Source: Candidatus Anammoxibacter sp.
Lineage (GTDB): Bacteria; Planctomycetota; Brocadiia; Brocadiales; Anammoxibacteraceae
Direction of reading: 5' to 3'
Assembly: GCA_021777105.1 (NCBI GenBank)
Contig: JAIQZQ010000010.1
Span: forward strand, 1 to 42,566
Length of the DNA: 42,566 nucleotides
Made by a program: the position numbers and the translations under genes. Numbering within the stretch: position 1 is the first letter of the stretch; every line of letters starts with the position of its first letter. Below the pieces are notes generated by a model. The model searched no databases and had not been told where the DNA came from. It saw nothing but the letters and a program-made list of their open reading frames with translations. Shown piece after piece: positions 26,942 through 34,545 of the stretch.

Positions 26942-28339
26942 ATGATTGCTGAAAATTCGGAACAGAAAGAACTGGCTGAAACGCAATATAAATCAAATAT
27001 ATTAGTTGTAGACGACGATAAAACGCACGCCGAAGCTATAGCCGAAGCTATTGAGCGCATGGGCCATGTTTGCTATGTTACGACAACCGCCAATGAGTGT
27101 TTAAGTGTTATAAAGCAGGGAAATATAGATATAGTAGTAACCGACCTTATAATGAAGGAGATAGACGGCCTTGAAATTATGAAGAGGTCAAAACAGGCAT
27201 TGCCCGATGTTGAGGTTATACTAATAACCGGTTACGGCACGGTTGAAACGGCTGTTGACGCTATGCAAAAAGGCGCGGCGACATTTTTGTTAAAACCGCT
27301 AAACGTCAGCCAGCTAAGAAGCGTGGTTGATAAAATAGTTGAGAAACAACGTCTTGCCAGAAAAAATATAGAGCTTCAGGAGCAGTTGGATGAACGGTTT
27401 GGTTTTTCCGGGATCATAGGAAATAGCTCAAAGATGATTCGCGTCTTTGACACGGTTAAACAGGTGTCAAACACTTCAGCCACTGTTCTAATTACAGGAG
27501 AAAGCGGAGTAGGAAAGGAGCTGATAGCTCACTCAATACATCACAACAGCTCAAGGAAAGATTTGCCTTTTGTTGTTTTGCATACTTCAGCAATTTCTCA
27601 AAGTTTAATTGAAAGCGAATTGTTCGGCCATGAAAAAGGGGCATTTACAGGCGCGCTATCATCCAGAAAGGGCAAATTTGAATACGCCAACAACGGCTCG
27701 CTGTTTCTAGATGAGCTTGGCGATATGTGCCTCTCTACACAGGCTAAACTTTTGCGTGTAATTGAAAACGGCAAGGTGACAAGGCTTGGCAGCAACACTA
27801 CGATAGATATTGACGTTAGAATAATTGCGGCAACAAATAAAAATCTGGAGGAGCTTGTTAAAAAGGGCGAATTTAGGGAAGACCTCTATTACAGAATTAA
27901 CGTTGTATCAATAAAACTGCCGTCGTTAAAAGAGCGCAAGGAAGATATACCACTTTTGATTGACGCGTTTATTAATGAGTTTTCAAAATCTCATGGACGT
28001 AAAATTAAAGAGATCAGCGTTGACACGCGCAAGATTTTGTATAGATATCCCTGGCCCGGCAACGTCAGGGAGCTTCGCAACTGTATTGAAAGCATGGTTG
28101 TTGTAAACAGGTCTGGTTCGCTTAACAACGAAGATATACCGGACCATATATATAGCGATGATAGTTTTACGCCGCCTGATTCCAATGTGTTTGCGGGCAT
28201 GTCACTTGCCGAGACGGAGAAACAGTTAATAAAATCAACCTTGGCCTCCACCGGCGGTAAAAGGGAAGAGACGGCAAAACTACTCGGCATCGGCGAGAGA
28301 ACATTGTACAGAAAACTTAACATATACAATCTCAAATAA
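26942..28339 (+). CDS. NtrC/AtoC-family sigma-54-dependent response regulator
   Basis: 465 residues. Receiver domain with acidic pocket VVDDD (22-26), phosphoacceptor Asp68 in VVTDLIM and Lys118 (LLKPL). AAA+ domain with Walker A GESGVGKE (186-193), the sigma-54 contact loop GAFTGA (233-238), Walker B LFLDE (Asp257) and sensor I IIAATN. C-terminal FIS-type HTH (KREETAKLLGIGERTLYRKL). It oligomerises on enhancers and remodels sigma-54 RNA polymerase when phosphorylated by the preceding kinase. All catalytic residues are intact, so it serves as the internal reference for the degenerate AAA+ protein at 33351. Confidence 0.95.
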   Translation: MIAENSEQKELAETQYKSNILVVDDDKTHAEAIAEAIERMGHVCYVTTTANECLSVIKQGNIDIVVTDLIMKEIDGLEIMKRSKQALPDVEVILITGYGTVETAVDAMQKGAATFLLKPLNVSQLRSVVDKIVEKQRLARKNIELQEQLDERFGFSGIIGNSSKMIRVFDTVKQVSNTSATVLITGESGVGKELIAHSIHHNSSRKDLPFVVLHTSAISQSLIESELFGHEKGAFTGALSSRKGKFEYANNGSLFLDELGDMCLSTQAKLLRVIENGKVTRLGSNTTIDIDVRIIAATNKNLEELVKKGEFREDLYYRINVVSIKLPSLKERKEDIPLLIDAFINEFSKSHGRKIKEISVDTRKILYRYPWPGNVRELRNCIESMVVVNRSGSLNNEDIPDHIYSDDSFTPPDSNVFAGMSLAETEKQLIKSTLASTGGKREETAKLLGIGERTLYRKLNIYNLK

Positions 28340-28353
28340 AGCGGAGAAAGAAA

Positions 28354-28782
28354 ATGCCTGGCATACAAATTTGTAGCAGTTGTAAACGCTCCGTCTCTGT
28401 CAAAGATATTAAATCCGGCATGGCGTTGCAAAATGACTCAAAGACATTATGCCCAAACTGCGTTCAAAATGTGGGAAATATGGGAGGCATGGGAAATAAT
28501 GCGATTAGCGCGGGAAATATGAACGCAAGACGAAGTGGCGGAGGTTCGGAAGAGAGCGTTTTTATCTTGCAGGCGATGTTGAATGTTGTTAAAAATATAA
28601 ACCGGGCCGTTACATACGAGAAAAGCTCGTGGTTAAATATTTTTGGCGTGGTTGTTCAATGTCTTGTTTTTGGTTTGCTTGTGTTTGCCTGCTTAAGCAG
28701 AAAAGAGATTACGCAGACGGCTTTAATGCTTGCCCTTATTTTTCAGGTAATGGCTCTTACTTTTTTTGTAATAAAAAAATGA
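28354..28782 (+). CDS. Zinc-ribbon membrane protein of unknown function
   Basis: 142 residues. An N-terminal zinc ribbon is formed by CSSC (7-10) and CPNC (33-36), a Gly/Met/Asn-rich linker (about 40-65) follows, and two C-terminal transmembrane helices (about 94-115 and 122-140) end in IKK. The ribbon would face the cytoplasm. It starts 14 bp after the response regulator with a GGAG ribosome binding site, so it is in the same transcript. The ribbon resembles those at the start of regulatory or adaptor proteins, but I do not recognise a named family. Confidence 0.75.
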   Translation: MPGIQICSSCKRSVSVKDIKSGMALQNDSKTLCPNCVQNVGNMGGMGNNAISAGNMNARRSGGGSEESVFILQAMLNVVKNINRAVTYEKSSWLNIFGVVVQCLVFGLLVFACLSRKEITQTALMLALIFQVMALTFFVIKK

Positions 28783-28849
28783 AATGAAAGGTTTCTATTT
28801 GGATTTTAACATCCGCATTTTTGTTAAAGTCTGAATTTTTACTATTTAT

Positions 28850-29713
28850 ATGCAATATTTAGCAATGGTGCGTTACGGCATCCTGACCGCGCTTGGCGAA
28901 TTTCACACAAAAATAGAGGGGCTTAAACAAGGCGATGTTGTTGTTATTCGATCAAACAGGGGCATTGAGTTTGGCGAGATTGTCCAGGTTCTTGGAGAAA
29001 CAACAAAGGAGTTTAAGGAAGATGCCCCTGATGAAATTGTGCGCCTGGCTGACGATAATGATAAAAAGAAACATGCGGTTATAGAAGAGGAGACTGTGCC
29101 GGGCGAGCGCAAGTATTGCCAAAAAAAGATACAGGAACTTAAAGTTCCCATGAAATTAATCGGCATTGAGCATCTTTTTGATGAAAAGAAGATAATAATA
29201 TATTACATTGCGGAAAAAAGGATTGATTTCAGGGAACTGGTAAAAGACCTTGCCAGAGAGTTCCACGCAAGAATAGAGATGAAACAGATCGGCGTCCGCG
29301 ACGAAGCCAGAATGCTTGCTTTTTATCAACATTGCGGCAGAGAGTTGTGTTGCAGGTCGTTTTTGAAAAATCTTGATCCCGTTGCGATGAAGATGGCAAA
29401 GAGGCAAAAAGCCACTATGGACCCCGCCAAAATTTCAGGCCGTTGCGGAAAGTTGATGTGTTGTTTGCGTTACGAAGACGCTGTTTATGAAGAGTTAAAA
29501 AATAATTTGCCGAAAAAAGGGGCTCTTGTAAAAACAGAGAAGTGCGAAGGCGAAGTGCTTGACTATGAAATACTTTCCCAAAATGTCCTAATCGAAACTA
29601 AGGAAGGGAATAAGCTAACCATTTCAGCCAAAGATATTATAGGGCAAAAAAACGCTAAACAGCCCGTAAAGTTAAGCAAAAAGAAAAATTGTCAATCTAC
29701 ATGCAAGAAATAA
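28850..29713 (+). CDS. PSP1-domain protein, RicT/YaaT-like
   Basis: 287 residues with a full PSP1 domain: RSNRGIEFGEIVQ (about 34-46), then KIIIYYIAEKRIDFRELVKD, and the cysteine block CGRELCCRSFLKNL...KISGRCGKLMCCLRYE (about 165-205). In Bacillus the homologue RicT/YaaT is part of an Fe-S-associated complex affecting RNase Y, phosphorelay and competence; elsewhere its role is less clear. The cysteines are retained. A basic Cys-containing tail ends the protein (KKKNCQSTCKK). metG starts 18 bp downstream, a common arrangement. Confidence 0.88.
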   Translation: MQYLAMVRYGILTALGEFHTKIEGLKQGDVVVIRSNRGIEFGEIVQVLGETTKEFKEDAPDEIVRLADDNDKKKHAVIEEETVPGERKYCQKKIQELKVPMKLIGIEHLFDEKKIIIYYIAEKRIDFRELVKDLAREFHARIEMKQIGVRDEARMLAFYQHCGRELCCRSFLKNLDPVAMKMAKRQKATMDPAKISGRCGKLMCCLRYEDAVYEELKNNLPKKGALVKTEKCEGEVLDYEILSQNVLIETKEGNKLTISAKDIIGQKNAKQPVKLSKKKNCQSTCKK

Positions 29714-29731
29714 TTTGATCTAATATTACAT

Positions 29732-31288
29732 ATGAATAGCGAAACTCAAAACGAACAGACTTCAAATAAACCCCCTTTTTATATAACGACTCCCATCTAC
29801 TATGTAAATGACTATCCGCATATTGGGCATGCGTATACCACCATAGCGGCCGACGTCCTTGCGAGATACAAGAGGCTTAAAGGGTATAACGCTTTTTTTC
29901 TTACCGGCACTGATGAGCACGGACAGAAAATTCAAAAAGCCGCCGAAGCTAAAAATATTTCACCAAACGATCTTACCGACGAAGTTGTCGAGCGATTTAA
30001 GCATGTTTGGGATAGATTAGGCATTACAAATGACGATTTCATAAGAACAACGGAAGATAGACACTTACGCCAGCTCAATAAACTCTTTAAAGCTCTATAC
30101 GACAAAGGCGATATATATTTAGGCGAGTATGAAGGTTGGTATTGCACGCCTTGCGAAAGTTTCTGGACTGAATCTCAATTAATTGAGGCAAACTGCCCTG
30201 AATGCTCCAGGCCTCCTGAAAGACTAAAAGAGGAGAGCTATTTTTTCAGGCTATCAAAATATCAGGATTTTATGCTGGAATATTTTGAGAAAAATCCTAA
30301 ATTTGTTCAGCCGGAGTCGAGGCGCAACGAATTGCTAAACAGGATAAAGTCAGGCCTTGAAGATATAAGCGTGAGCAGAGCAGCAGTGCAGTGGGGCGCC
30401 ACGGTGCCTATGAATGATAAACACACAATCTATGTCTGGGTAGATGCGCTATTTAATTATATTACTGCGCTCGGTTATGACGAAGAAGGAAGGTTCCAAA
30501 CATTCTGGCCCGCAAACATACATTTTATCGGCAAAGAGATTTTATGGTTTCACGGCGTTATTTGGCCCACATTGTTGAAGGCGTTGGATATAGAGTTGCC
30601 TCTTCAGGTCTATTCGCACGGCTGGTGGACTATTGAAGGCAAAAAAATGTCAAAATCTCTTGGCAACGCTATTGATCCCATCGCGATTACAGATGAATAT
30701 GGCGTTGACCAATTCAGGTATTTCTTGCTTCGCGAAGTTCCTTTTGGCCTTGACGGCAACTTCTCATATACCGCTCTAAAAAACAGGACGAATAATGAAC
30801 TGGGCAACGATCTCGGCAACCTTTTGTATAGAACCCTCTCTATGACGGAGAAATATTTTGAAGGCATTGTCCCTGAAAGTGACGAAGGTTCGGGCAACGA
30901 AAATCTATTGGCTGAAAATGCCCCATTAATTAACGCCCGCATGGACGAACATATGAACAATTGCCAGTTTAGCCTTGCGTTGGAAGCGGCTTGGGAATAT
31001 ATAAGAATGGCTAATAAATACGTTGAAGACTCAAAACCCTGGAAGTTGGCTAAAGATCCTGATCGCCGGGGCGAACTGGCCGCGATCATGTATAACCTTG
31101 CTGAATCATTAAGAATTATAGCAATATTTACGACGCCTGTTATGCCTGAATCAAGCGAAAAAATGTTTCGGCAGTTAGGCTTTTCAGATGATGATGTCGA
31201 AGCGCGTTCAAACACAAAGTGGGGCATCCTTAAAGCCGGAACTAAATTTAAAAAGGAAAAACCCCTTTTTCCAAGGATAGAGGATTAG
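29732..31288 (+). CDS. metG: Methionyl-tRNA synthetase (short form)
   Basis: 518 residues, class I synthetase. HIGH-type motif HIGH (30-33) in YPHIGHAY, zinc-knuckle cysteines in CTPC and CPEC (about 140-165), KMSKS in EGKKMSKSLGN (about 308-312), then the anticodon-binding helical domain with WKLAKD. It charges tRNA-Met. It ends after the catalytic and anticodon domains, so it lacks the C-terminal tRNA-binding/dimerisation domain of E. coli MetG. It is cotranscribed with the PSP1 gene (18 bp gap). Confidence 0.96.
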   Translation: MNSETQNEQTSNKPPFYITTPIYYVNDYPHIGHAYTTIAADVLARYKRLKGYNAFFLTGTDEHGQKIQKAAEAKNISPNDLTDEVVERFKHVWDRLGITNDDFIRTTEDRHLRQLNKLFKALYDKGDIYLGEYEGWYCTPCESFWTESQLIEANCPECSRPPERLKEESYFFRLSKYQDFMLEYFEKNPKFVQPESRRNELLNRIKSGLEDISVSRAAVQWGATVPMNDKHTIYVWVDALFNYITALGYDEEGRFQTFWPANIHFIGKEILWFHGVIWPTLLKALDIELPLQVYSHGWWTIEGKKMSKSLGNAIDPIAITDEYGVDQFRYFLLREVPFGLDGNFSYTALKNRTNNELGNDLGNLLYRTLSMTEKYFEGIVPESDEGSGNENLLAENAPLINARMDEHMNNCQFSLALEAAWEYIRMANKYVEDSKPWKLAKDPDRRGELAAIMYNLAESLRIIAIFTTPVMPESSEKMFRQLGFSDDDVEARSNTKWGILKAGTKFKKEKPLFPRIED

Positions 31289-31390
31289 ACGTTATAACAT
31301 TTAGATGAATTTTCCGGTAAATTTTGGTTTGTTGTTTTGTTTATAGATTATGTCAGGATTTATTCTTTTAAAAATTTGAAGGGAGAAAAA

Positions 31391-31840
31391 TTGGCAGACA
31401 TAGAAAACGTGTATGAGAAACTTAAAGAAGTTTTAAAGAAAGATAGCCGCTATTCAATGTACGCTTATCAATTTGTTTTTGAAGCGTTAAGTTATACGGC
31501 AAAATCGCTTGGCAAGGATTCAAGCAGCCCCAAGGAAGAAGACCGGCATATTGACGGCAGACAACTTTTAGAAGGCATAAAAAATTACGCTCTTGATCAA
31601 TACGGCTATATGGCTTATACATTATTTAAATATTGGGGTGTTAACAATGACTTTGATTTTGGCGAGATAGTCTTTAATCTTGTTGAAAACGGCCTTATGG
31701 GCAAAACGGAAACCGATTCACGAGAAGATTTTAAAGGCATTTATGATTTTAAAACGGTTTTTGATGATGAATTTAAGTTTGACGAGAAATTTGATATAAA
31801 AATGGAGTGCGATTCCGCAGGCAAAGTTACTATAAGATAA
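31391..31840 (+). CDS. Minf_1886-family conserved protein
   Basis: 149 residues from a TTG start (31391) that has GGGAG five bases upstream. An upstream extension to 31337 has no ribosome binding site, so I prefer the shorter form. The sequence matches the Minf_1886 family, which I recall chiefly from planctomycetes and verrucomicrobia: KDSRYSMYAYQFVFEALSY, then HIDGRQLLEGIKNYALDQYG and DFGEIVFNLVENGLMGKTE, ending SREDFKGIYDF. The function is unknown. It lies between metG and the selenocysteine tRNA on the same strand and is useful as a lineage hint. Confidence 0.8.
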   Translation: MADIENVYEKLKEVLKKDSRYSMYAYQFVFEALSYTAKSLGKDSSSPKEEDRHIDGRQLLEGIKNYALDQYGYMAYTLFKYWGVNNDFDFGEIVFNLVENGLMGKTETDSREDFKGIYDFKTVFDDEFKFDEKFDIKMECDSAGKVTIR

Positions 31841-31855
31841 CTTCTTGTTTTTTAT

Positions 31856-31953
31856 GGGAATGGATGGGTTCCGGTGGACCTGACGGATTTCAAATCCGAT
31901 TTGCCGCGTCCAAAAACGCGGCAGGTGGGTTCGACTCCCACACGTTCCCGCCA
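31856..31953 (+). tRNA. selC: tRNA-Sec (UCA anticodon)
   Basis: A 95-nt body plus encoded CCA, matching the unusual selenocysteine tRNA layout. The acceptor begins GGGAATG and ends CGTTCCC. The 6-bp D stem is GGGTTC/GGACCT with only a four-base loop. The anticodon stem-loop is CGGA-TTTCAAA-TCCG with anticodon TCA. A long variable arm forms an 8-bp stem, TGCCGCGT / ACGCGGCA. The T arm is GTGGG-TTCGACT-CCCAC. The eighth acceptor pair is a mismatch. The TCA anticodon, short D loop and extra-long variable arm exclude tRNA-Ser and tRNA-Leu. It implies that the organism decodes UGA as selenocysteine; selA, selB and selD are not in the window. Confidence 0.93.
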
Positions 31954-31978
31954 TAATTTTTTTTAGTAAAAATATAAA

Positions 31979-31996
31979 CTCTGCGCATTTGCAGAG
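31979..31996 (+). other. Small hairpin between selC and the EgtD-like gene
   Basis: CTCTGC-GCATTT-GCAGAG, a 6-bp stem 13 bp before the EgtD-like start, too close to the ATG to be a useful terminator. It may affect translation initiation of that gene, which lacks a Shine-Dalgarno. Confidence 0.3.
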
Positions 31997-32008
31997 CATA
32001 CAAATCAA

Positions 32009-33007
32009 ATGACATATAATTACACAAATTTAGCTCCGGCAAATATTGTAACCGCCGATGTTCATGATTTAGCCCTTTCAGTTTTAGAAGGGCTTTCAGG
32101 AAAACCTAAAAAATTAAATTCCGCTTATTTTTACGATCATGTTGGCAGCGGAATTTTTCAACAAATAACTGAGCTGAGCGAATATTATTTAACAAATTGC
32201 GAATTTGAAATTTTAAGGAACCAGAAAGAGTCGATTTCCAATATTTTTAACGACCGCCCTTTTAACCTCATAGAATTAGGCGCCGGCGACGGCAGAAAAA
32301 CATTGACCTTGCTTGAAGAGTTTATAAAACAGGGCCAGGATTTTAAATATATTCCTATTGATATATCAGCTAAGGCTATGGAATCGCTTTTTGAAAGATT
32401 AAAAGATAATCTTGATGGACATGATTTAGCTGTGGAAGGTTTAGTCGGCGACTATTTTGACGGCATTAACGCTTGCTCTCAACAAACCGACAGGCAAAAT
32501 TTTGTGCTTTTTATAGGCTCAAGCATCGGCAACTTTAACCATGCCGAGGCCGAGAAATTTCTGCGTCATCTCTGGTATAGTTTAAATCCGGGCGACTATG
32601 TCTTGATAGGTTTTGATCTTAAGAAAGATCTCAATATCCTACATGCCGCGTATAATGATTCAAAAGGAGTGACAAGCGAATTCAATCTTAATCTTCTAAC
32701 TCGGTTAAACGAAACGCTTGACGCTAATTTTAACCGCGAAACCTTCCATCATCAGGGCATATATAATGTGCAATTAGGGGCGATGGAGAGCTATCTTATA
32801 AGCAAGGTGAAACAGACGGTTAAAGTCGGCGCTCTGGATAAAGAGTTTCACTTTAAACCATGGGAAGGCATACATACGGAATATTCATACAAATATACCC
32901 AATACGAGATTGAAATGATCGCAAAGGACACAGGCTACGAAGTAGTCAACCACCTCTTTGACTCCAAACATTACTTTGTTGACTCTGTATGGAAGGTTCG
33001 TAAATAA
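32009..33007 (+). CDS. EgtD-like histidine N-alpha-methyltransferase
   Basis: 332 residues of the EgtD/DUF2260 family. Seen: the N-terminal KKLNSAYFYDHVGSGIFQQI and TELSEYYLTNCEFEIL, then SAM motif ELGAGDGRKTLTLLE (about 92), PIDIS, IGSSIGNFNHAEAEKFL, PGDYVLIGFDLKKD and the C-terminal substrate region GAMESYLIS with YTQYEIEMIAKDTGY. EgtD trimethylates histidine to hercynine, the first step to ergothioneine or selenoneine. No egtB or sulfur-transfer partner is adjacent, so the end product is unresolved. The E-x-S/Y substrate residues cannot be checked confidently by eye. Confidence 0.82.
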   Translation: MTYNYTNLAPANIVTADVHDLALSVLEGLSGKPKKLNSAYFYDHVGSGIFQQITELSEYYLTNCEFEILRNQKESISNIFNDRPFNLIELGAGDGRKTLTLLEEFIKQGQDFKYIPIDISAKAMESLFERLKDNLDGHDLAVEGLVGDYFDGINACSQQTDRQNFVLFIGSSIGNFNHAEAEKFLRHLWYSLNPGDYVLIGFDLKKDLNILHAAYNDSKGVTSEFNLNLLTRLNETLDANFNRETFHHQGIYNVQLGAMESYLISKVKQTVKVGALDKEFHFKPWEGIHTEYSYKYTQYEIEMIAKDTGYEVVNHLFDSKHYFVDSVWKVRK

Positions 33008-33155
33008 GATTTTAAAAACAGATGACGGAGGCTAAATAAGTTATTTTGACTTAAATTTTGCGATTCTTGGATGATATAGAGCTCTAACTTCTTTAAATAA
33101 TGGTAATTACGAAGAATTAAACATTCACCCAATAAGTGAAAAGCAATTACAACCG

Positions 33156-33229
33156 TGTCGTTTCGAACGGAGAGAGAAATCTTATAACACTTACGGGTTT
33201 AAAGATTTCTCCCGATGGTCGAAATGACA
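33156..33229. repeat. Imperfect inverted repeat (dispersed-repeat type)
   Basis: The left arm TGTCGTTTCGAACGGAGAGA-GAAATCTT (33156-33183) pairs imperfectly with the right arm AAGATTTCTCCCGATGGTCG-AAATGACA (33202-33229), with an 18-base loop. It resembles the TCATTTCGACC...GAGAAATCTT palindromes seen between genes in many environmental genomes (from memory). The rest of the 33008-33350 gap contains no gene; an overlapping 66-codon frame is an artefact of the repeat. Confidence 0.55.
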
Positions 33230-33350
33230 AATCGTGTTACAGAATCGCTCAGTTTAGGTTTGAAATACTTCGCCGGCTCTTGCCCTTATCCTGTAAAACC
33301 TTTCTTTTTGCTTTTCCGCCAATTGCTTACCCCTAAATGCTTTTTACATT

Positions 33351-34109
33351 TTATCCCCTTCTATTGATCTTGCCGTATGATCTCTTTGTTCTTACAAGCC
33401 TTGAGTTATTGCTTTTTTTTCGTATACCGGTAATTCTTGTTTCTAACGAAGCAAACTTGTGCATGTTTTTACCTTTAAAAGCATCTTCAATCTCCGGCAT
33501 TGCAGAATCCACAATAAAAGACCGTGTTTTGTCTGGGTATTTTTTTACATATTTTGACAATATTGTGTCTACGCTATTTCCTGGAGGATAAACTTTATAA
33601 CATTTTTTGCTTCTCTTATTGGAAGATGAGATGTCCACAAACTCAAACAGTTCAGGGCACACTTCCGAGAACTCCTTTGCCGCGTTTACATCCTTGACCG
33701 TGGCGACAAAAAGATTGTTTTTAACAATGTTTTTCATTAGTCCATTTTTAAAACCGGCGGCGTCATATAGAGCGAATTCGGAGACATCGTATAAAACACA
33801 AAGCGTATTAAAAAAATCAGTACTCTCTCCTTGTTGTTCGCCGCTATATAACGCGCCGTTTTTATATTCATATATTTCACTCTTAATCTCGGAAATGTCT
33901 TTATCAAGGCACGGAATCTTTACAACGTTATTAAAGGAATGCCCGCTAACAAAATCAACACATGCGTCGCGAACCGTTATTGAGCCGCCGGCCAGTATTA
34001 TATGCTTTTTGAATCTCTTCTTTTTCTCAATATTGTCTCTAAACTTTACAACTTTCGGGTAGTTCGATACTATTTTGAACAAGGGGGTAGTTCCAGGTGT
34101 ATTAATCAT
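33351..34109 (-). CDS. Degenerate sigma-54-activator-like AAA+ protein under riboswitch control
   Basis: 252 residues with no obvious family at first sight. Laid beside the intact activator at 26942 it matches in order. LFKIVSNYPKVVKFRDNIEK (10-29) aligns with its FSGIIGNSSKMIRVFDTVK; ILAGGSITVRDACVDFV (38-54) with LITGESGVGKELIAHSI; NGALYSGE (84-91) with KGAFTGAL; VLYDVSEFALYDAAG (105-119) with LFLDELGDMCLSTQA; LFVATVKDVNAAKEF (133-147) with IIAATNKNLEELVKK. The spacing is similar (41 to 85 to 108 against 186 to 233 to 257). The Walker A Gly-Lys is gone, GAFTGA is not preserved, no receiver or FIS domain exists, and the end is a basic tail. It is unlikely to hydrolyse ATP and may be a decoy or adaptor. 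AAAGGAAG precedes ATG 34107-34109. Two riboswitches lie in its leader. Confidence 0.55.
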   Translation of the reverse strand: MINTPGTTPLFKIVSNYPKVVKFRDNIEKKKRFKKHIILAGGSITVRDACVDFVSGHSFNNVVKIPCLDKDISEIKSEIYEYKNGALYSGEQQGESTDFFNTLCVLYDVSEFALYDAAGFKNGLMKNIVKNNLFVATVKDVNAAKEFSEVCPELFEFVDISSSNKRSKKCYKVYPPGNSVDTILSKYVKKYPDKTRSFIVDSAMPEIEDAFKGKNMHKFASLETRITGIRKKSNNSRLVRTKRSYGKINRRG

Positions 34110-34186
34110 TTTTCTTCCTTTCTATTTTAAGTTAATGAAAGATGATTACATTAATTCACCATGCCCCAGGTTTGTAATTGCGCAAT

Positions 34187-34220
34187 AAAAAAACCCAAGC
34201 GTGATTTAACACGATTGGGT
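34187..34220 (-). terminator. Terminator of the proximal riboswitch
   Basis: Minus-strand hairpin ACCCAA-T-CGTG / CACG-C-TTGGGT with a TTAAAT loop (34193-34220), followed by a run of seven T. It shares the distal terminator's structure, with T-A in place of C-G in the inner stem. Confidence 0.85.
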
Positions 34221-34240
34221 CTTTTGTGCAGTTGCGTAAT

Positions 34241-34311
34241 TTCGGCAACCTGGCAATCTTTTTAAAAAGACCCATGGCTTTGCGTCTCAACCTCGCGATT
34301 GATTTGCCTTT
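34241..34311 (-). promoter_or_regulatory. Proximal cyclic-di-GMP-I (GEMM) riboswitch aptamer
   Basis: Minus-strand order: AAAGGCAAAT, then a perfect CAATC-GCGA-GGTTG hairpin with a GNRA tetraloop (34288-34301), then the GEMM core GACGCAAAGCC (34276-34286), then ATGGGTCTTTTTAAAAAGAT as a variable stem, then CCAGGTTGCCG (34243-34253). This is the class I cyclic-di-GMP aptamer pattern, with GCAAA plus the P1b hairpin, ACGCAAAGCC and a 3' GGTTGCC strand. A downstream GCAAC can pair with GTTGC of the 3' strand, a plausible switch into the terminator-permissive fold. Confidence 0.85.
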
Positions 34312-34400
34312 ATCATTAAAATATACATATTACGTATAACAATCACAGCCTGCTATACGCATTTGTCATTCAGTTATTTAGACGCTCCTTTAAAATATTC

Positions 34401-34438
34401 AAAAAAAAAGACCCAAGCGCGATTTGACGCGATTGGGT
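34401..34438 (-). terminator. Terminator of the distal riboswitch
   Basis: Minus-strand hairpin ACCCAA-T-CGCG / CGCG-C-TTGGGT with loop TCAAAT (34411-34438), flanked by AAG/CTT and followed by nine T (34401-34409 on the plus strand as A). A strong intrinsic terminator. Confidence 0.88.
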
Positions 34439-34459
34439 CTTCTTGTACAGTTGCGTAAT

Positions 34460-34530
34460 TTCGGCAACCTGGCAATCTTTTTAAAAAGACCCATGGCTTT
34501 GCGTCTCAACCTCGCGATTGATTTGCTTTT
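34460..34530 (-). promoter_or_regulatory. Distal cyclic-di-GMP-I (GEMM) riboswitch aptamer
   Basis: Nearly identical to the proximal copy: AAAAGCAAAT, CAATC-GCGA-GGTTG (34507-34520), GACGCAAAGCC (34495-34505), the same variable stem and CCAGGTTGCCG (34462-34472). The clearest difference in the aptamer is A instead of G just before GCAAA. With the copy at 34241 it forms a tandem pair, each aptamer having its own terminator. Confidence 0.85.
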
Positions 34531-34545
34531 AACAATGCGGTCAAT

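Noticed and set aside
28354..33007. In-frame UGA selenoprotein near the tRNA-Sec gene
   Set aside because: Each neighbouring gene ends at a natural family C terminus; no family homology continues past a TGA.
33136..33336. 66-codon plus-strand ORF
   Set aside because: It lies across an imperfect palindromic repeat, has no ribosome binding site and no protein-like composition.
34301..34531. Distal riboswitch classed as a cGAMP (G20A) variant
   Set aside because: The differing base is one position upstream of the G that I think contacts the ligand. The published numbering could not be fixed from memory, so I report only the difference.
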